Source: Prorocentrum cordatum
Lineage: Eukaryota > Sar > Dinophyceae > Prorocentrales > Prorocentraceae
Direction of reading: 5' to 3'
DNA: 64,000 bases
Assembly: GCA_963575745.1 (NCBI GenBank)
Contig: CAUYUJ010000203.1
Location: forward strand, 1 to 64,000
Positions 9,725 to 20,886 of the stretch are shown piece after piece. The first letter of the stretch is position 1, and every line of letters begins with the position of its first letter. The position numbers and the translations under genes are program-made. The notes beneath the pieces were generated by a model. That model saw nothing but the letters and a program-made list of their open reading frames with translations. It ran no database searches and was not told where the DNA came from.

Positions 9725-10745
9725 TTAGGGGGAATCTGAGGGCCTCTTGGGGGCCTCATGGGGCCTCTTGATGGCCTCTGGGGGCACATGAGGGACCGCT
9801 TCATCTCCGGAGGCCATCTTGTGGGCCCCACTTTGCCGTCTCTGGGGCATACTTGGGATGCGTTCGGGCCGTCTTGGTCGCTTTTTGGGCCAGCTTGGGG
9901 CCCTCTTCGGGCGGTCTTGAGTGCTTCTCGGGCCGTCTTGGGGCCCTCTTGGCCCGCCTTCTTGGGTGGCTTCTGGTGCCGTCTTGTGGCTATTTTGGAG
10001 GCCCATGGTGTCGCCTTCGGTTGTCGGAAGCTCGAGAGGCGAAAAAGGGAAACTTGACGGAATGTAAATGGTTTGCGCCTCCTGAAGGTGCTCCCGCAGC
10101 CCTCTTGGAGCGTCTTGGCGCCTCTTGGGGCGTCTCCCAGGTCATCGTGGACAGTCTTGGAGTCTTTAGATTTGGCCGTCCTGGGCTCTTTCAGGGCCAT
10201 CTCGGCTGCCTTGGAGGCGTCTTAGAGGCCAGCGCGGGCAGACTGGCCATCTTCAGCGTACGTACTTGTTCTCCGGTTCGCACGGCTCTTTCCGTATGGC
10301 TGCAGGGATTTTTGTCGGAAGGGTTTAAGACAGTCAACACATCTCGGCATGCCAAGCACCCTTGTGACAAGCACAAGGGGCGGCGAAGAGTGGCCTGCGG
10401 CTCATCCCGGCACTGCATTGTGCGTGGGTTCTGTGTCCTGGGCTGTGAGTCAGGGGCCTCTTGGACACCTGTTGGGATATCCTGGGGATCCTCTAGGACT
10501 TCACTCGGAAGCAGTTTTGAGGTGCACGGGGGCGTCTCCTCGTGAGACTCTTGGGGGCCTCTTGGCGAGTCGTTTGGCCGGGGGGAGGTTGTTTGTTTGC
10601 CTCGTGGGGCTTCTAGAGGATCTCTTGTGCCGCCGTGGGGTCATCTTGCACGTCTCGGAGTGCTTTGAAGATGTTTCTGGACGCTCTTGGAGCGTCTTCG
10701 GGGTGGGCGCCTCGGGGCCCTCTTGGCGCGTCTTTGGGCCCTCGG
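9725..10745. repeat. GGCCTCTTGGGG degenerate array (family B), copies 3 and 4
   Basis: Two blocks (9725-10245 and 10445-10745) of GGCCTCTTGG/GGCCGTCTTGG units separated by about 200 bp of unrelated sequence. A weaker match to the family core (GTCGGAAGCTCGAGAGGCGAAA) lies at about 10020-10060. Confidence 0.75.
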
Positions 10746-11151
10746 GCCTGAGGAAAAGCCACGCGGCAAGTTGCAAGCGGCACGCGCGGAAGATCCAGGA
10801 GCGCTTGGTGACGCCTGGCATTCGGGGCTGCGGGGCTCACAAAGGGCACGTGCACTATGCAATCTTCCATGCTACGTCGAGAGAACTCTCGGGGAGCTGA
10901 GGACCCTCCACTTCGTGCCTCGGGGCGCGGCGGTGGATACTGATACACGGTCAGGATCTGCTTGTTCTTCGCGTGTCCGCCGCCATTTCTGATCCACCAC
11001 GTCTCGCAGCGGCGCGCTGACCACCGTCCCGCCTCCGAGCGTAGGCAGTCCGAGCCGTGTCCCAGGTTCCGCCGCGCGGCGCGGAGCGACACGCCATCAG
11101 GTCGCTGGGCGTGGCGTGTCGCCGGGGCCGCCGCCGCGACGCGCCGAGCAG

Positions 11152-11186
11152 GCGTTCCCGACCGTGCACACGGCGCCCGAAGACAG

Positions 11187-11219
<33 letters not shown>

Positions 11220-11286
11220 GTGTGCGGGCCGCGCAGTGCAGGCGATGGCCGCGAAGCTCAAGGCCTTGATCGAGCACGCGCAGACG
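11152..11286 (+). CDS. Candidate host exon, acidic protein of unknown function
   Basis: A 135-bp (45-codon) segment lies between a CGCCGAGCAG acceptor-like site and a consensus donor GTAAGAG at 11287. It reads AFPTVHTAPEDSDDDDG, a poly-Asp run, and then ECAGRAVQAMAAKLKALIEH. The last part is a plausible amphipathic helix and looks like real coding sequence. Both junctions fall between codons. The acidic tract is partly a GAC microsatellite. No family is recognised and no adjacent exon can be linked with certainty. Confidence 0.35.
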
Positions 11287-11389
11287 GTAAGAGAGGACCC
11301 GGCCGGCCGCGGCGGCTGGGCCTCCGCCTTCGAATTGGCAGGGACGGCACAGCCATCTGGAGGGTTTCTCCGAAGGGCTCAGGCGACCC

Positions 11390-11580
11390 GTCCTCCTCCT
11401 CCTCCTCCTCTTACTCCTCCTCCTCCCTCCTCCTCCTCCCTCCTCCTCCCTCCTCCTGGTTTTCCTCCTCCTCCTCCTCCTCCTCCTCCTCCTCCTCCCT
11501 CCCCCTCCCTCCCCCTCCCCCCCTCCTCCCCCTCCCTCCTCCTCCTCCTCCTCCCTCCTCCTCCTCCTCCTCCTCCTCCT
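11390..11580. repeat. (CTC)n microsatellite
   Basis: CTC/CCT triplets with CCCC interruptions, about 100 bp downstream of the candidate donor at 11287. Confidence 0.95.
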
Positions 11581-11710
11581 CGGGTCGCCTACGGCCCAGG
11601 GGGAAACCGTGCACACCCATGGACTTTGGGGGTCCGCGCGGACTTCCCAGATCGACGCCGGGCCCCCGCTGGCGGAGCGCGCCCAACGGGACGTCTCCAG
11701 CGTTTCGGGG

Positions 11711-11900
11711 TCGGCAAAGAGGGGGGTGATGACTAGGGGGGGGTGGATATCATGGCGGGGGCCATGATATTTCCCCAGATTTCATGGTGCCTCTTCTTAT
11801 TTCATTACGTCCCTGGCCCCCCCACTGGGCCGCGCACATGCCGCCGGTCATGATTTGCGCACCCCCCTCTTGGACACCCCCCTCTTGGCCGCTCCCGAGC
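11711..11900 (+). repeat. Dispersed repeat family C, copy 1
   Basis: From GTCGGCAAAGAGGGGGGTGA through CATGGCGGGGGCCATGATAT to CTTGGCCGCTCCCGAG this block aligns with 60231-60435, including the GGGCCGCGCAC and GATTTGCGC words. It contains the near-palindrome ATATCATGGC/GCCATGATAT. Confidence 0.7.
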
Positions 11901-12527
11901 GTTAAGTCGGGCCTGTCCCTCTACGGGAGGAACAGCCAAAAGTAGTCCAGCAATAGTCTGGGGACGATCTTCTGACAAATTCTTGAGCATGTTTGAGCAT
12001 GGTTTAAGTCTGTTTCACGGTTCGCCCAAAATCCGCCTGTGGTTAAGTCCAGCGCCGCCGCCTCCTCCACTTTGCCCTTCCCTGGCACTCCTCCCCCATC
12101 ATCTCCCTCCGGGAGGCAATCTGGGAGGAAGGGGGGAGGGAGACGGGGAGGAAGAGGGGAGAGATTCCCCTCTCCCAAATATTCATCGAGAGTGCCACTC
12201 TCCTCTCACCCCTGGGGATGGCCCGGGAGTCGCCTGCCCCTCTGCGTATGTTTTTTTCCACATGATTTCAACACTCGGTCTTCGCATGTTGTCCAATCGG
12301 AACAGGTCCGGTGCCTCAGAACAGTGTTGCCGTTGTAGCGTGGGCCTGGCCTCATGTTAGGATCGGCGCTGTGCGCTCCCATCGTTCACAACGTCGCTTG
12401 CCCCTTCGCGGGCCACGCTTCTGCAGCCGAGCGATTCCTCGTCGTCGTCGCCCCGCTCCTTGTGCTTTTCCCGCCTGCCCGTGGTCATCCTGTGCCTCCC
12501 GCTTACTCCAGCTCCGGCTGCTGCCGT

Positions 12528-12715
12528 TCCTCCTCCTCCTCCTCACCCTCCTCCTCCTGGTTTTCCTCCTCCTCCTCCTCCTCTTCACCCTCCTCCTCCT
12601 TCTGGTCTTCCTCCTCTTGGTCTTCCTCCTCTTGGTCTTCCTCCTCCTGGTCTTCCTCCTCCTGGTCTTTCTCCTCCTCCTCCTCCTCCTCCTCCTCCTC
12701 CTCCATCCTCAGGCC
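12528..12715. repeat. (CTC)n tract with a CTTCCTCCTCTTGGT 15-bp repeat
   Basis: CTC triplets containing about six units of TCCTCCTCYTGGTCT, ending in CCATCCTCAG at 12712. The opposite strand encodes Glu-rich repeats. Confidence 0.9.
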
Positions 12716-13330
12716 TCTCCTCCCCCCCTCGGGGGCTGTTCCTTGCTGGAAGCCTGGTGGGATGTGTGGTGGCTGGCGTCCGCTTGCGGATGCTAGGCGC
12801 ACGCGCATTGCTGTGGCTTCGGCTTGATATGGCCCCCGCCCCCTCCTCGCCCTCCCTTCCCTCCTTTCTCCTGGGTCGTTGCTGCCTCTTCGCATGCACC
12901 GATCCCCTCTCTGACGGCAAGTTGTGGGACTTGGTGCCCTGAGCCGTGCACTGGCAAATCCCGCGAGGGATTGCCATTGGTGCCCCGCGTCCAGTGCGGT
13001 GCCGAGCAGACGTGTGTGGATGGAGCTCCCCCTATCGATGTCGTAGTTCGATCGACCTCGGCCTTCTCTTAGAGTGCCTGCCTGCCTGTCTCGTTCTTCA
13101 TCGTCCTCTTCCTCCTGCTCGTCCCTCCTGCTCCATCCGCCACCTCCTCCAACGTGCGCCAACTCCCCTTTTTGGATTGCGCATGGCACGATGGGGTCAT
13201 TTTTGGAGCTCCAGGTCTGCTATGGTCCAGATAGTTATTGCTTGAGCGCCCTAGCTTGTCCTCCCTCCTCTGCCTCTCCCCTGCTCCTCCCCTCTGTTCC
13301 TCCTCTCCTCCTCTCCGTGCCGCCCATCAG

Positions 13331-13459
13331 GAGTTCCACAAAGTGCGCCAGACGCACGTGCAGCGCATCGAGGACGAGCAGCGAGAGCGAGAGCAGCAGG
13401 AAAAGACTGAGGACAACCCAGACCAGGCGGATGAGGCCGAGCCGGAGGCAACGCATCAG
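13331..13459 (+). CDS. Candidate host exon, charged coiled-coil-like segment
   Basis: After 75 bp of pyrimidine-rich sequence and a CATCAG acceptor (AG at 13329-13330), 43 codons read EFHKVRQTHVQRIEDEQRER then QQEKTEDNPDQADEAEPEAT. This is non-repetitive, strongly charged and helix-prone. The 3' edge is CAG followed by GCAGGT (a GC donor, which dinoflagellates use), or a GT donor four bases later at 13464. The family is unknown. A chance open frame is less likely here than at other candidates because three features coincide (pyrimidine tract, acceptor, composition). Confidence 0.4.
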
Positions 13460-13544
13460 GCAGGTGGGGCGGGGAGGAGGAGCAGCAGGATGGGTGGGGA
13501 GGAGGATGATGGCTCCTGGTTGTTCTCGCTGTTTTGCCTCTTGG

Positions 13545-13625
13545 AGTGTCCTAGTTGCCACGGCTAGATCCGCTTCAGAATCTTGGTTATAGCGCGCTCC
13601 AGGATAGGTATGGGGATCGAGGTAG
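13545..13625 (+). repeat. Dispersed repeat family J, copy
   Basis: CTTGGAGTGTCCTAGTTGCCACGGCTAGATCCGC and the sequence that follows aligns with 53325-53425 and 59590-59710 (consensus CCTGGGAGGTCCTCGTCGCCACGGCTGGATT). Confidence 0.55.
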
Positions 13626-14689
13626 AGGAAGGAAGGGGCGGATGCAGTAGGAGGAGGGCGTGGGCGGAGGAGGGACGAATGCGGAAGGTGGCTGGGGGCG
13701 GAGGTGATACGAGGACACATGGAGGAGGAGCAGCAGCAGGAGGACCATCATCAGGTAACCCGATGAGACAGGCGAGGCTGAGTAGGAAGAGGAGAAAGTG
13801 GCACAAGATGAGGTGGAGGAGGACGTGGAGTAGAATGGCCAGGGGGAGGCAGACGGCAATGGGGGAGGCATGAGGAGGGATGTCAGAGGGAGGCATGGGA
13901 GGGAGGGACGCCACCTGGAAAGGGGGGGAGGGTAGGACTCTCATCCGGATGCCTTGAAACATGCAGTCTTCTAGCTCACCGTCGTGCAGCCATGCAAGTA
14001 TTCAGCATTAGAGTCAACGCGCATAGTAAGGGCGCGCGCCTTCTCTGGGATACCCTTGTGTCCTTGCCTCTGCGGCCCGTCCTTTGCCGTTTCCACTGGC
14101 CAGCCTTTCAGGCCGCCGCTCAACAGATCCCCACTTTGGCCTCTCAGGGTCTTGCGTCCTTACCACCCGCCCTTACTGTACGTTCTCACTGTGTGTGCAG
14201 TTGGTTCCCCGGGATTGGCTGCGCGCATCGCGCTGCAGACCTGGCGTATGGCCGCACACGGGCGCGGCCGAGACCCCTGGTGTGTGCAACCACCCGCAAT
14301 GTGTGCGGCAGCACCATGTGCGCGTCACGGCCGTGCGCGGCGGGCTGCGCTGCTGCGGTCGTTTGGGCGTTGCGCGCGCTTTTCCTTTGCAGTTTTTTTT
14401 CCGTGCGCACTGCCCTACCCTTCTCCTCTCGAGCAGCGGGCCGAGGTGGAGTGGGAGGCGAGAGAGAGAGGCAGCTCGAGGGGAGAAGAGGACGATGAGG
14501 AGATGGGGGCGGACGAAGTGGAACATCGGGCTGAGGAGAAAAGGGGAACGACGAGGAGGCTGGGACAGGGGGAGGAGGGGGAGGGGGAGGGGCAAGCTAG
14601 GTGCGCGCGCGTCATATCTGACGTCCTACCCCTCCCTCCCATCCCTTACCATGGCGCTGATTTTCTCTATCCGCGGACTAGTGGGTGGT

Positions 14690-14905
14690 GGTGCGCGTGC
14701 GTGCATGCGTGCGTGCGTGTGTGCGTGGTTGTGGTGCTGGTGCTGGTGCTGGTGCTGGTGCTGGTGCTGGTGCTGGTGCTGGTGCTGGTGCTGGTGGTGC
14801 TGGTGGTGCTGGTGGTGGTGGTGGTGGTGCTGCTGGTGGTGCTGGTGGTGCTGGTGGTGCTGGTGCTGGTGGTGGTGGTGGTGTGTGTGTGTGTGTGTGT
14901 GTGCG
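14690..14905. repeat. (GGTGCT)n and (GT)n tandem repeat
   Basis: GTGC words, then an array of GCTGGT/GGTGGT, then a pure (GT)n run. Confidence 0.95.
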
Positions 14906-14931
14906 TGTGAGCGCGTGTGCTGTGGCATGGC

Positions 14932-15115
14932 ACGGGAAATGACGCCAGCGCTGCAGCGGGAGCACGAGTCGAAACAGGCGGAAGCGCGGAAATGAGGCCA
15001 GCGTTGCAGCGGGGACACGATTCGGAACGAGCGGAAACACGGAAATGAGGCCAGCGTTGCAGCGGGAGCGCGATTCGGAACGAGCGGGGCCCGAAAATGA
15101 GGCCGGCGCCTCGGC
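14932..15115. repeat. 53-bp tandem repeat, about 3.5 copies
   Basis: AAATGAGGCCAGCGTTGCAG and variants recur at 53-bp spacing (T of the ATGA at 14940, 14993 and 15046; the last unit is 52 bp). The array ends about 150 bp before the 5' LTR of Element 1; the interval 15116-15271 contains nothing I recognise. Confidence 0.85.
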
Positions 15116-15271
15116 GAGAGCAGCATTTTGAAAAAAACACCAGCGAAAACCCGTTTCCCGGGAATCCTGTGTGTAAAAAAACAATACGCGGGGGGGTGTC
15201 GGATATCTTCGGGACGCCATCAGGGGAAGTGGGGGAGTATTTTCATATTGTGTAACTGTGGAGGGGGAGGG

Positions 15272-15459
15272 TGTTTTTGTCAGAGTCGGCCACAGACCAG
15301 TGCATTGTAGCAACCATGTCTTACCTTGCTCAGATGCGCTCTCTCTCCGCTGCTGTTTGGATCAGGGATCGTTCGCAGTGCGGGGCACGAGATAAAACCT
15401 TGCATGTTGCTTTCTCTGCAAATCATGTGGTTGGCCAGGGGAAAGCTGTGGCTTTCCCA
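15272..15459 (+). repeat. Element 1 5' LTR (188 bp)
   Basis: It starts TGTTTTTGTCAGAG and ends CTTTCCCA, so it has the TG...CA termini. It matches 22407-22635 over its whole length. The CT microsatellite that is greatly expanded in the 3' LTR is only CTCTCTCTC here. Confidence 0.92.
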
Positions 15460-15460
15460 T

Positions 15461-15478
15461 TGGTAGCGGAGCAGTTTG
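15461..15478 (+). promoter_or_regulatory. Element 1 primer-binding site
   Basis: TGGTAGCGGAGCAG begins one base after the LTR. The first 12 bases are identical to the Element 2 site. TGG at the start pairs with a tRNA 3' CCA end, and the word resembles sites that pair with initiator-Met tRNA; the actual tRNA is inferred. Confidence 0.8.
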
Positions 15479-15543
15479 CTCCAGCGTCCTAGGAGGGCCG
15501 CCCAGTGCTTGCCGGGAGGCGCCGGCAGACGACAGACCACAGA

Positions 15544-17223
15544 ATGACTACAGAGTCCACGGATCCGAAGGGGTTTCGGTATTTTCACGGAGATAGCGGA
15601 CAAGGCAGCAGTCAGGAGCTGCGAAAGTGGATCAAGTGGGTTCGCTCAGCGATGGCGTGCCGCAAGTTGGAGGCCACACAGAAAGGGCCCTTCGTCTACA
15701 CTTTGCTGCAGGGTTCAGCGCTGGAGGTTGTGGACCACCTCGAGTTTGAAGACTATGAGGTAGAGGGCGGTGAACAATTTTTGATCGATCTCTTGTTGAA
15801 TCGCTGGCCCGTGAAAGAACAGGAAGATATCCTGGGCGAGCACTTGGAGGCGGTGTTCGGACTTCAGGGACGGGAAGGAGAACCCATCGCGGCTTGGCTG
15901 GGCAGGGCCAAGGGGGTGTTCAAGAAGTGTGGCGTCAAAGCCAACGTGCAGTTCCCGACGGAGGCACAGGCTTGGATCCTGCTGCACCGGTGCGGGTTTA
16001 CGCCCGACCAACGAGCCATCGTGAAGGCGAAGGCGACGAAGTACACGGCGGATGACATGGAGGTGGCGATCAGAGTTGTGTTTCCCGCTTACAAGGTGCC
16101 GAAGCTACGACGCGTCGAGGCAGGCGCGTTCCTGGCTGACCAAGCAGAGGATGATGAAGATGGCTTTCCACCCTCCCCACGGCCGTGGCCGTGCGAGCCG
16201 GGGACGGTCCAGGAGGATGATTTCGCAGATGTGGACGCGCTCCTGGCCGAGGGCTCCCCGGAGGCAGCAGCTCCCGAGGAAGTGCTGGCGGCCACGTGGA
16301 AGGAGAGACGCCGGGAGATCAACGATGCTCGCACGACGCGAAACTTCCAGAAGGCAGACAAGCTGCAGATCACCTTCCGCCGGGAGTTCGAGGAGGCCAA
16401 GCGGAAGACACGGTGCCATGCCTGCAAGCAGATCGGTCACTGGTCTCGCGAGTGCCCGAAGAAGAAGGGCAAGGGTTTCGGCAAGCGCGGCAAGCAGTCG
16501 ACGGCGGCGGCGGGGGCCGCGTTCGTGGTCCTGGAAGGAGCCGGAGCGCGCGACGCCAGCCTTGCCACCGTGCTGCAGCAGATGCGGGCTCGTCGTGCCG
16601 CGGCGGAGCCGGGCGGGGACTTCCCCGTGGAGATCCTCTTCGCGTGCCCCACGGGCAAGGGCGTTCTGGGCCCTGGCTGTGGCCGGGCGCTCATCGGGGA
16701 GCACCCGCCGGCGAAGCTGAAGTCCTTGTTGGAGTCGAGAGGCCAGCAAGTGGGGTCCTATGAGGAGATGAACGTGTTCAGGTTCGGGAACAGCGGGCGC
16801 GAGGAGTCGCGTCTGGCGGTCAAGATCCCCGTCGAGATCGGCCAGGTGCAGGGCTACATCGCGGCTGCGGTGGCACGCGGAGACGTTCCGCTCCTGCTGA
16901 GCAAGCCGCTGCTGAAGGCTCTTCAGGGCCGCATGGATTTCACGACGAATCAGATTTCGTGCGATGCCCTGGGGGCCACGGTGGACCTCGAGGAGACGGA
17001 GTCTGGCAACTATAGCATGCCAGTGGTCGCAGGCACCACGGATGTCTGCACGGTGACGGCCAAGACGCCGAAGGAGCTCACAACGGAGCTTGAATTCGAC
17101 GGGCCCGGTGGAGGAGGAGAAGGAAAAGGCCACGGAGGACACGCAGGAGGAGATCTCGAAGGAGGCGAACGAGGAGGAGGAGACGACGAAACAGCTGATC
17201 CCCGGGGCCGCGGCGAACATTGA
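15544..17223 (+). CDS. gag: Element 1 Gag plus protease-like region
   Basis: Particle-forming Gag fused to a protease-like segment. The first ATG of the frame is at 15544 (MTTESTDPKG), 84 bp after the LTR; earlier codons in the frame have no ATG. The N-terminal 200 residues have the helical Copia Gag pattern (for example DILGEHLEAVFGLQGR). A CCHC zinc knuckle, CHACKQIGHWSREC, lies at 16414-16455. The protease-like region follows (about 16650-17060) with VLGPGCGRALIG, where the family normally has Asp-Ser/Thr-Gly. Here the Asp position (16669-16671) is Gly, so it is predicted inactive. The last 40 codons (GGGGEGKGHGG...) are an out-of-frame tail: the true downstream sequence continues in the next frame from about 17100. 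Confidence 0.85.
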   Translation: MTTESTDPKGFRYFHGDSGQGSSQELRKWIKWVRSAMACRKLEATQKGPFVYTLLQGSALEVVDHLEFEDYEVEGGEQFLIDLLLNRWPVKEQEDILGEHLEAVFGLQGREGEPIAAWLGRAKGVFKKCGVKANVQFPTEAQAWILLHRCGFTPDQRAIVKAKATKYTADDMEVAIRVVFPAYKVPKLRRVEAGAFLADQAEDDEDGFPPSPRPWPCEPGTVQEDDFADVDALLAEGSPEAAAPEEVLAATWKERRREINDARTTRNFQKADKLQITFRREFEEAKRKTRCHACKQIGHWSRECPKKKGKGFGKRGKQSTAAAGAAFVVLEGAGARDASLATVLQQMRARRAAAEPGGDFPVEILFACPTGKGVLGPGCGRALIGEHPPAKLKSLLESRGQQVGSYEEMNVFRFGNSGREESRLAVKIPVEIGQVQGYIAAAVARGDVPLLLSKPLLKALQGRMDFTTNQISCDALGATVDLEETESGNYSMPVVAGTTDVCTVTAKTPKELTTELEFDGPGGGGEGKGHGGHAGGDLEGGERGGGDDETADPRGRGEH

Positions 17224-17980
17224 GGAGCCCGGGACCTCGGTACTGAAACGCAAAACCCGACGCCGGTTACAAGAGCGTCTTCGGACGGCTCTAGGTGTTT
17301 CTCAGGAGAAAGTACAATGGCGGGTTTCGGAACTGTTTTCCCCACCTCGAATGTTGAAGCGGGCCGAAGAGGCCATGCGTGGAACGGGGCGCAGTTATGA
17401 TTTACTGACGGGCTACGATCTGTCTGACCGAACGGTGCAACAGGAGGTCACCAATGAGCTGAAACGGTTCCGACCCCGGGTGCTGGTGGCTTGTCCCCCG
17501 GGTACGTGGCGCGGCGGCTTTGCGACGGTGAACGCCCGACTGCACAGCATGACGGAACATGTGCGTATGGTGCGGGAGGCACGCGCGCACATACGGTGCT
17601 GTATATGCGAAATACATACACAACTCGATCGCGGATACGATGCCGTGTTTGAGCACCCCGTGCGATCGATTGCGTGGAGGATGCCCGAGATGCAACGTTT
17701 ACGAGAACGGATGCTGGAAGTATCGACCGATATGTGCGCGCACGGTCTACGAGAAACCGGGGGCCCCAACTTTATAAAGAAACAGACGCGTTTGCTGGTT
17801 TCGCCCCAACGACTAGTTCAATGTCTGGGTAAACGTTGTCCCGGGAACCATCGCCATGTGACCATCGAAGGAACGTCGAACGGTATTTCCAGGAGTAAAT
17901 TAGGCAGGTTTATATACGACGGACTTTTGCGAAGCGATCGTACGAGGCACCGACGACCTGGCGCAGGAGCTGAGTTTTGA
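17090..17980 (+). pseudogene. Element 1 domain X (methyltransferase-like) with acidic linker
   Basis: In the +1 frame after gag comes an acidic linker (EEEKEKATEDTQEE), then a domain of about 210 residues: SELFSPPR (about 17326), DLLTGYDL, VLVACPPGTW (about 17480), VFEHP (about 17645), KKQTRLLVSP and GNHRHVTIEG (to 17870). The same motifs in the same order form domain X of Element 2. The spacing of FSPPR, the PP/PMC motif and EHP recalls motifs I, IV and VI of cytosine-C5 methyltransferases; this is inference. The position matching Cys in Element 2 is Gly here. The frame is lost by a one-base change at about 17920, after which frame 3 reads DFCEAIVRGTDDL into the integrase. Upstream junction to gag also needs a frameshift. 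Confidence 0.7.
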
Positions 17981-18971
17981 GCAGGAGCTGTCGCTTCTGC
18001 CCCTGGAGGCCAGCCTACGCGAGGCCTCGCAACGTGGGCGCCTGCAGCTGCTAGAGGCCGGACTGTTTCAGCGCTGCCTGGCCGCGGGCCTGGAAGATCC
18101 CGAGGCCGAACAGGACCAGCCTGACCTTCCTTCCCCCATTGCCAATGCTCAGAACATCCGAAATGCTCTCCGAAAGCTACGCGTTAACCTGGGCCATGCG
18201 GCTCCTCGAGAGATGGTTCGAATCCTGCGACACGGTGGAGGGCGCGATGAGGCCATTCGGCTAGCTCGAAGTTTTCGGCGCGACACCTGCGACGAAAACA
18301 AAATGCCGAAACCATGTGGAACCGTCTCGGGGCACCGGATTTTGGAATTTAACAAACAGGTGGAAATCGATGGGGTAAACATTCCAGGCTGGAAAGGACC
18401 CACACATACGGTCCCCGCTCTCAATATTGTGGACGACGCGTCGTCCTTCCAGGCTATGGCGCCATTGCTACAGGGAGAAAACTCTGGGACGATTCGGGAA
18501 GTTCACCGACAGTTCTGGACACCTTGGGCCGGTCCTGCCGAGCGTATCGTGGTGGATGCGGGTAAGGCCAGCATTGGGGCCGCCCTTGCGGACCCCCTGG
18601 AGCTTTAACTGGCCGAGATTGTGCCGGTGGCGGGGGAGGGACAATGGCAAAATGGAAAATTTGAATCACACGGGGGATGGTGGAAGCGTATCTTCAAGAA
18701 ACTACTGGAGACGGTTCAACCACAGAACTATGACGAGTGGGCCGAGTGTGTCGATGCGACGACTGACGCTAAGCAGCGCATGCTGCGGGTAGATGGTTAT
18801 TCCCCCTATCAGCACGTGTTGGGCCAAGAACCCCGACTCCCTGGAGACTTGCTCCAGGACGCTGTCGATGTGGTGAGCTCGACTGGCCCGTTGTGCGATA
18901 CCGCCTGTGCCAGATCCCGAGAGATACGCCAACGGGCGATGCGCGCTTTGCTCCAGGCACGGGACGATTAG
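17922..18971 (+). pseudogene. Element 1 integrase
   Basis: DNA strand-transfer enzyme of the element. The frame is open from 17922 except for TAA at 18606 and TAG at 18969. The N-terminal zinc-binding region has GHAAPREMV, LRHGGG and CDENK (18190-18300). The catalytic core has Asp at 18369 (VEIDG), Asp at 18555 (VVDAGK) and Glu at 18663 (NGKFE), giving exactly 35 residues between the last two, the classic D,D35E spacing. All three acidic residues survive, but the TAA lies between the second Asp and the Glu, so an intact enzyme would need readthrough. In this element integrase follows domain X, the reverse of Element 2. Confidence 0.85.
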
Positions 18972-20822
18972 GATCTCCGTCGTGCTGTCTCTTCCCGCAA
19001 CAGAGTTATTTACGCCTTCCAACCAGGGGACAAGGTGGCCTACTGGCGGAAGGGGAAGAAGGCACATGCGAGGTGGCATGGACGCGGAATACTTATTGGA
19101 CAACAGGGGCGAAACTGGTGGCTCTCCCACCGGGGACACCTTATTCGGGCCGACCCTTCCCAACTTCGACCGGCCTCGACCAGCGAGGTCCAAGCGGATC
19201 AACTTGTGGAGCAAGTGCTCCAGGACGAGAAGCAACGACTGAGTTCCGTTGGGGGGCACTTACATTTCTTGGACCTCACCAAGCAGGAGTTCCCCATGGC
19301 CCCTCCGGAGTTCCATGACAGCAGGCCCACTACCGAGAGTCCAGTAGAGACTCCCACCGAGACCCTCGAAACCCCGAGTGTTGATGCCAACCCCAGGAGT
19401 CTCGCCATGACAGGACCCCCAACGCCTCCTGAGCCTCCGGGGCCCCCAACGACTCCAACTGTAGGTCCGACACAGCCTGTGCAACAACCACGACGACGTA
19501 TGACAACGAAACGGCCCATCGACGAGGTCATGCAGCCTGCGGCCCAACAGGGCCCACGCCCCACCGAGGGACGAGACCCGACGACGCTCGACGACGAACC
19601 ACATGACGACGATCTCCTACCCCTGGTAGCCCCCGAGGATGTTGCTATTGAGACAATGCCATTGCTCCGACAGGCTACGCGAAGCCCGTCCCTTGAGCGG
19701 GAGGCTCTCCTATGTCATGCCGAGGGGCCTGAGGTTGCTGCTCTCGCGACTGCGGCAATCGAACGCATTGCCCGTGTCGAAGCTACCAACGCCGCCGAGT
19801 GGCGCCAACCCTTTACGACGCTGTTGGCTGGAGCCATCTCACGACGCGGTCGGAAGGAGCCCAGTTTCAAGGGCACCTCCAGCGAGCTGATCCGCAAAGG
19901 CGAGACAGCCCGCGCCCTGGAGGTCGACAGCCTAATCTTGAAAGGATGTTTACGGGTGGTACCCAAGAGAGAGGAGCAGGAGGCGAGGACCAAGTGGAGT
20001 TCCAGGTTCATCCCCGGACGTTTTGTGATGACCGAAAAGGAGGAGGAGGGCCAACCTACTCGTAGCAAGGCCCGCTGGTGCCTCAGGGGGTATCTGGATC
20101 CCGACCTATCTGAACTGATTCAAGAGGGGAAGCTACAGAGTCCGACTATTACGCCTTTCGGGAGAGCGGTATGCTTACAGATGGTGGCAAGCCACCAGTG
20201 GGATTTACAATTCGGTGACGTGCACTGCGCTGTCCCAGAAACCAAGCACATTAAGAGGCGGGAACCACTTTTCACGACCTTACCCGGGGGGGTGCCAGGA
20301 CATCCGGAGGGAGAGATTCTGGAAGTTATCAGGAACCTGTACGGTAAAAACGATGCACCGTTTGAATGGTTTCAAGAATTTGACGGCTATTTACGACAAC
20401 TTGGCTTTTGTCCTGGTCGGTGTGACCCCTGCCTCTACTCCCTACGAGACCACGGTAGTCTTGTGGGTGCGCTGGCATGCCACGTGGATGACAGCATCAC
20501 GGGCGGGCATGGCACTCTGTATGACGAGGCTATCCGACGTCTTCGCGAACGCTTTCCGTTTCGCAAGTGGCAGACACATGCTGGCGAATTCTGCGGCACC
20601 CGTTATACCCAGGACGCCGAAGCCAAAACCATTCAGGGGAACCAGGCCAAGTTTGTGGAGAAATGCGACCGGTTCGTTTCAGTTGACAGCGACTTCGGGA
20701 CCCCAAGGCCAAGGCCAATCTTGTTTCGGAGACGGTGGATGGGTGCGCAAGGAGACCCGACCAGATTTTTCCTGCCAGGTTTCTTTCGGACAAATTTGTT
20801 TCCCACAACTTACTGTGGGTGA
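18972..20822 (+). pseudogene. Element 1 integrase C-terminus, Pro-rich linker and reverse transcriptase
   Basis: Same frame as the integrase. DLRRAVSSRNRVIYAFQPGD continues the integrase tail, and RNWWLSHRGHLIRADPSQLR is typical of its C-terminal end. A Pro/Thr-rich linker (about 19300-19620) precedes RT. RT motifs: TKWSSRFIPGRFV, RSKARWCLRGYLDPD, motif A FGDVHCAV with Asp at 20217, NLYGKNDAPFEWF, and the catalytic box HVDD (Asp-Asp at 20487-20492). Catalytic residues are intact. The palm region looks shortened around 20220-20260 compared with Element 2. The frame ends in TGA at 20820-20822 before RNase H. Confidence 0.85.
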
Positions 20823-20886
20823 GCTAGCTCAGAGCGCCGCGACGGTACGTCACGCCACGCAATATGCAGACTAGGCGATTACTCAC

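Noticed and set aside
15272-15459. Spliced-leader relic in the Element 1 LTR
   Set aside because: Only GTAGC and scattered bases agree; no better than chance.
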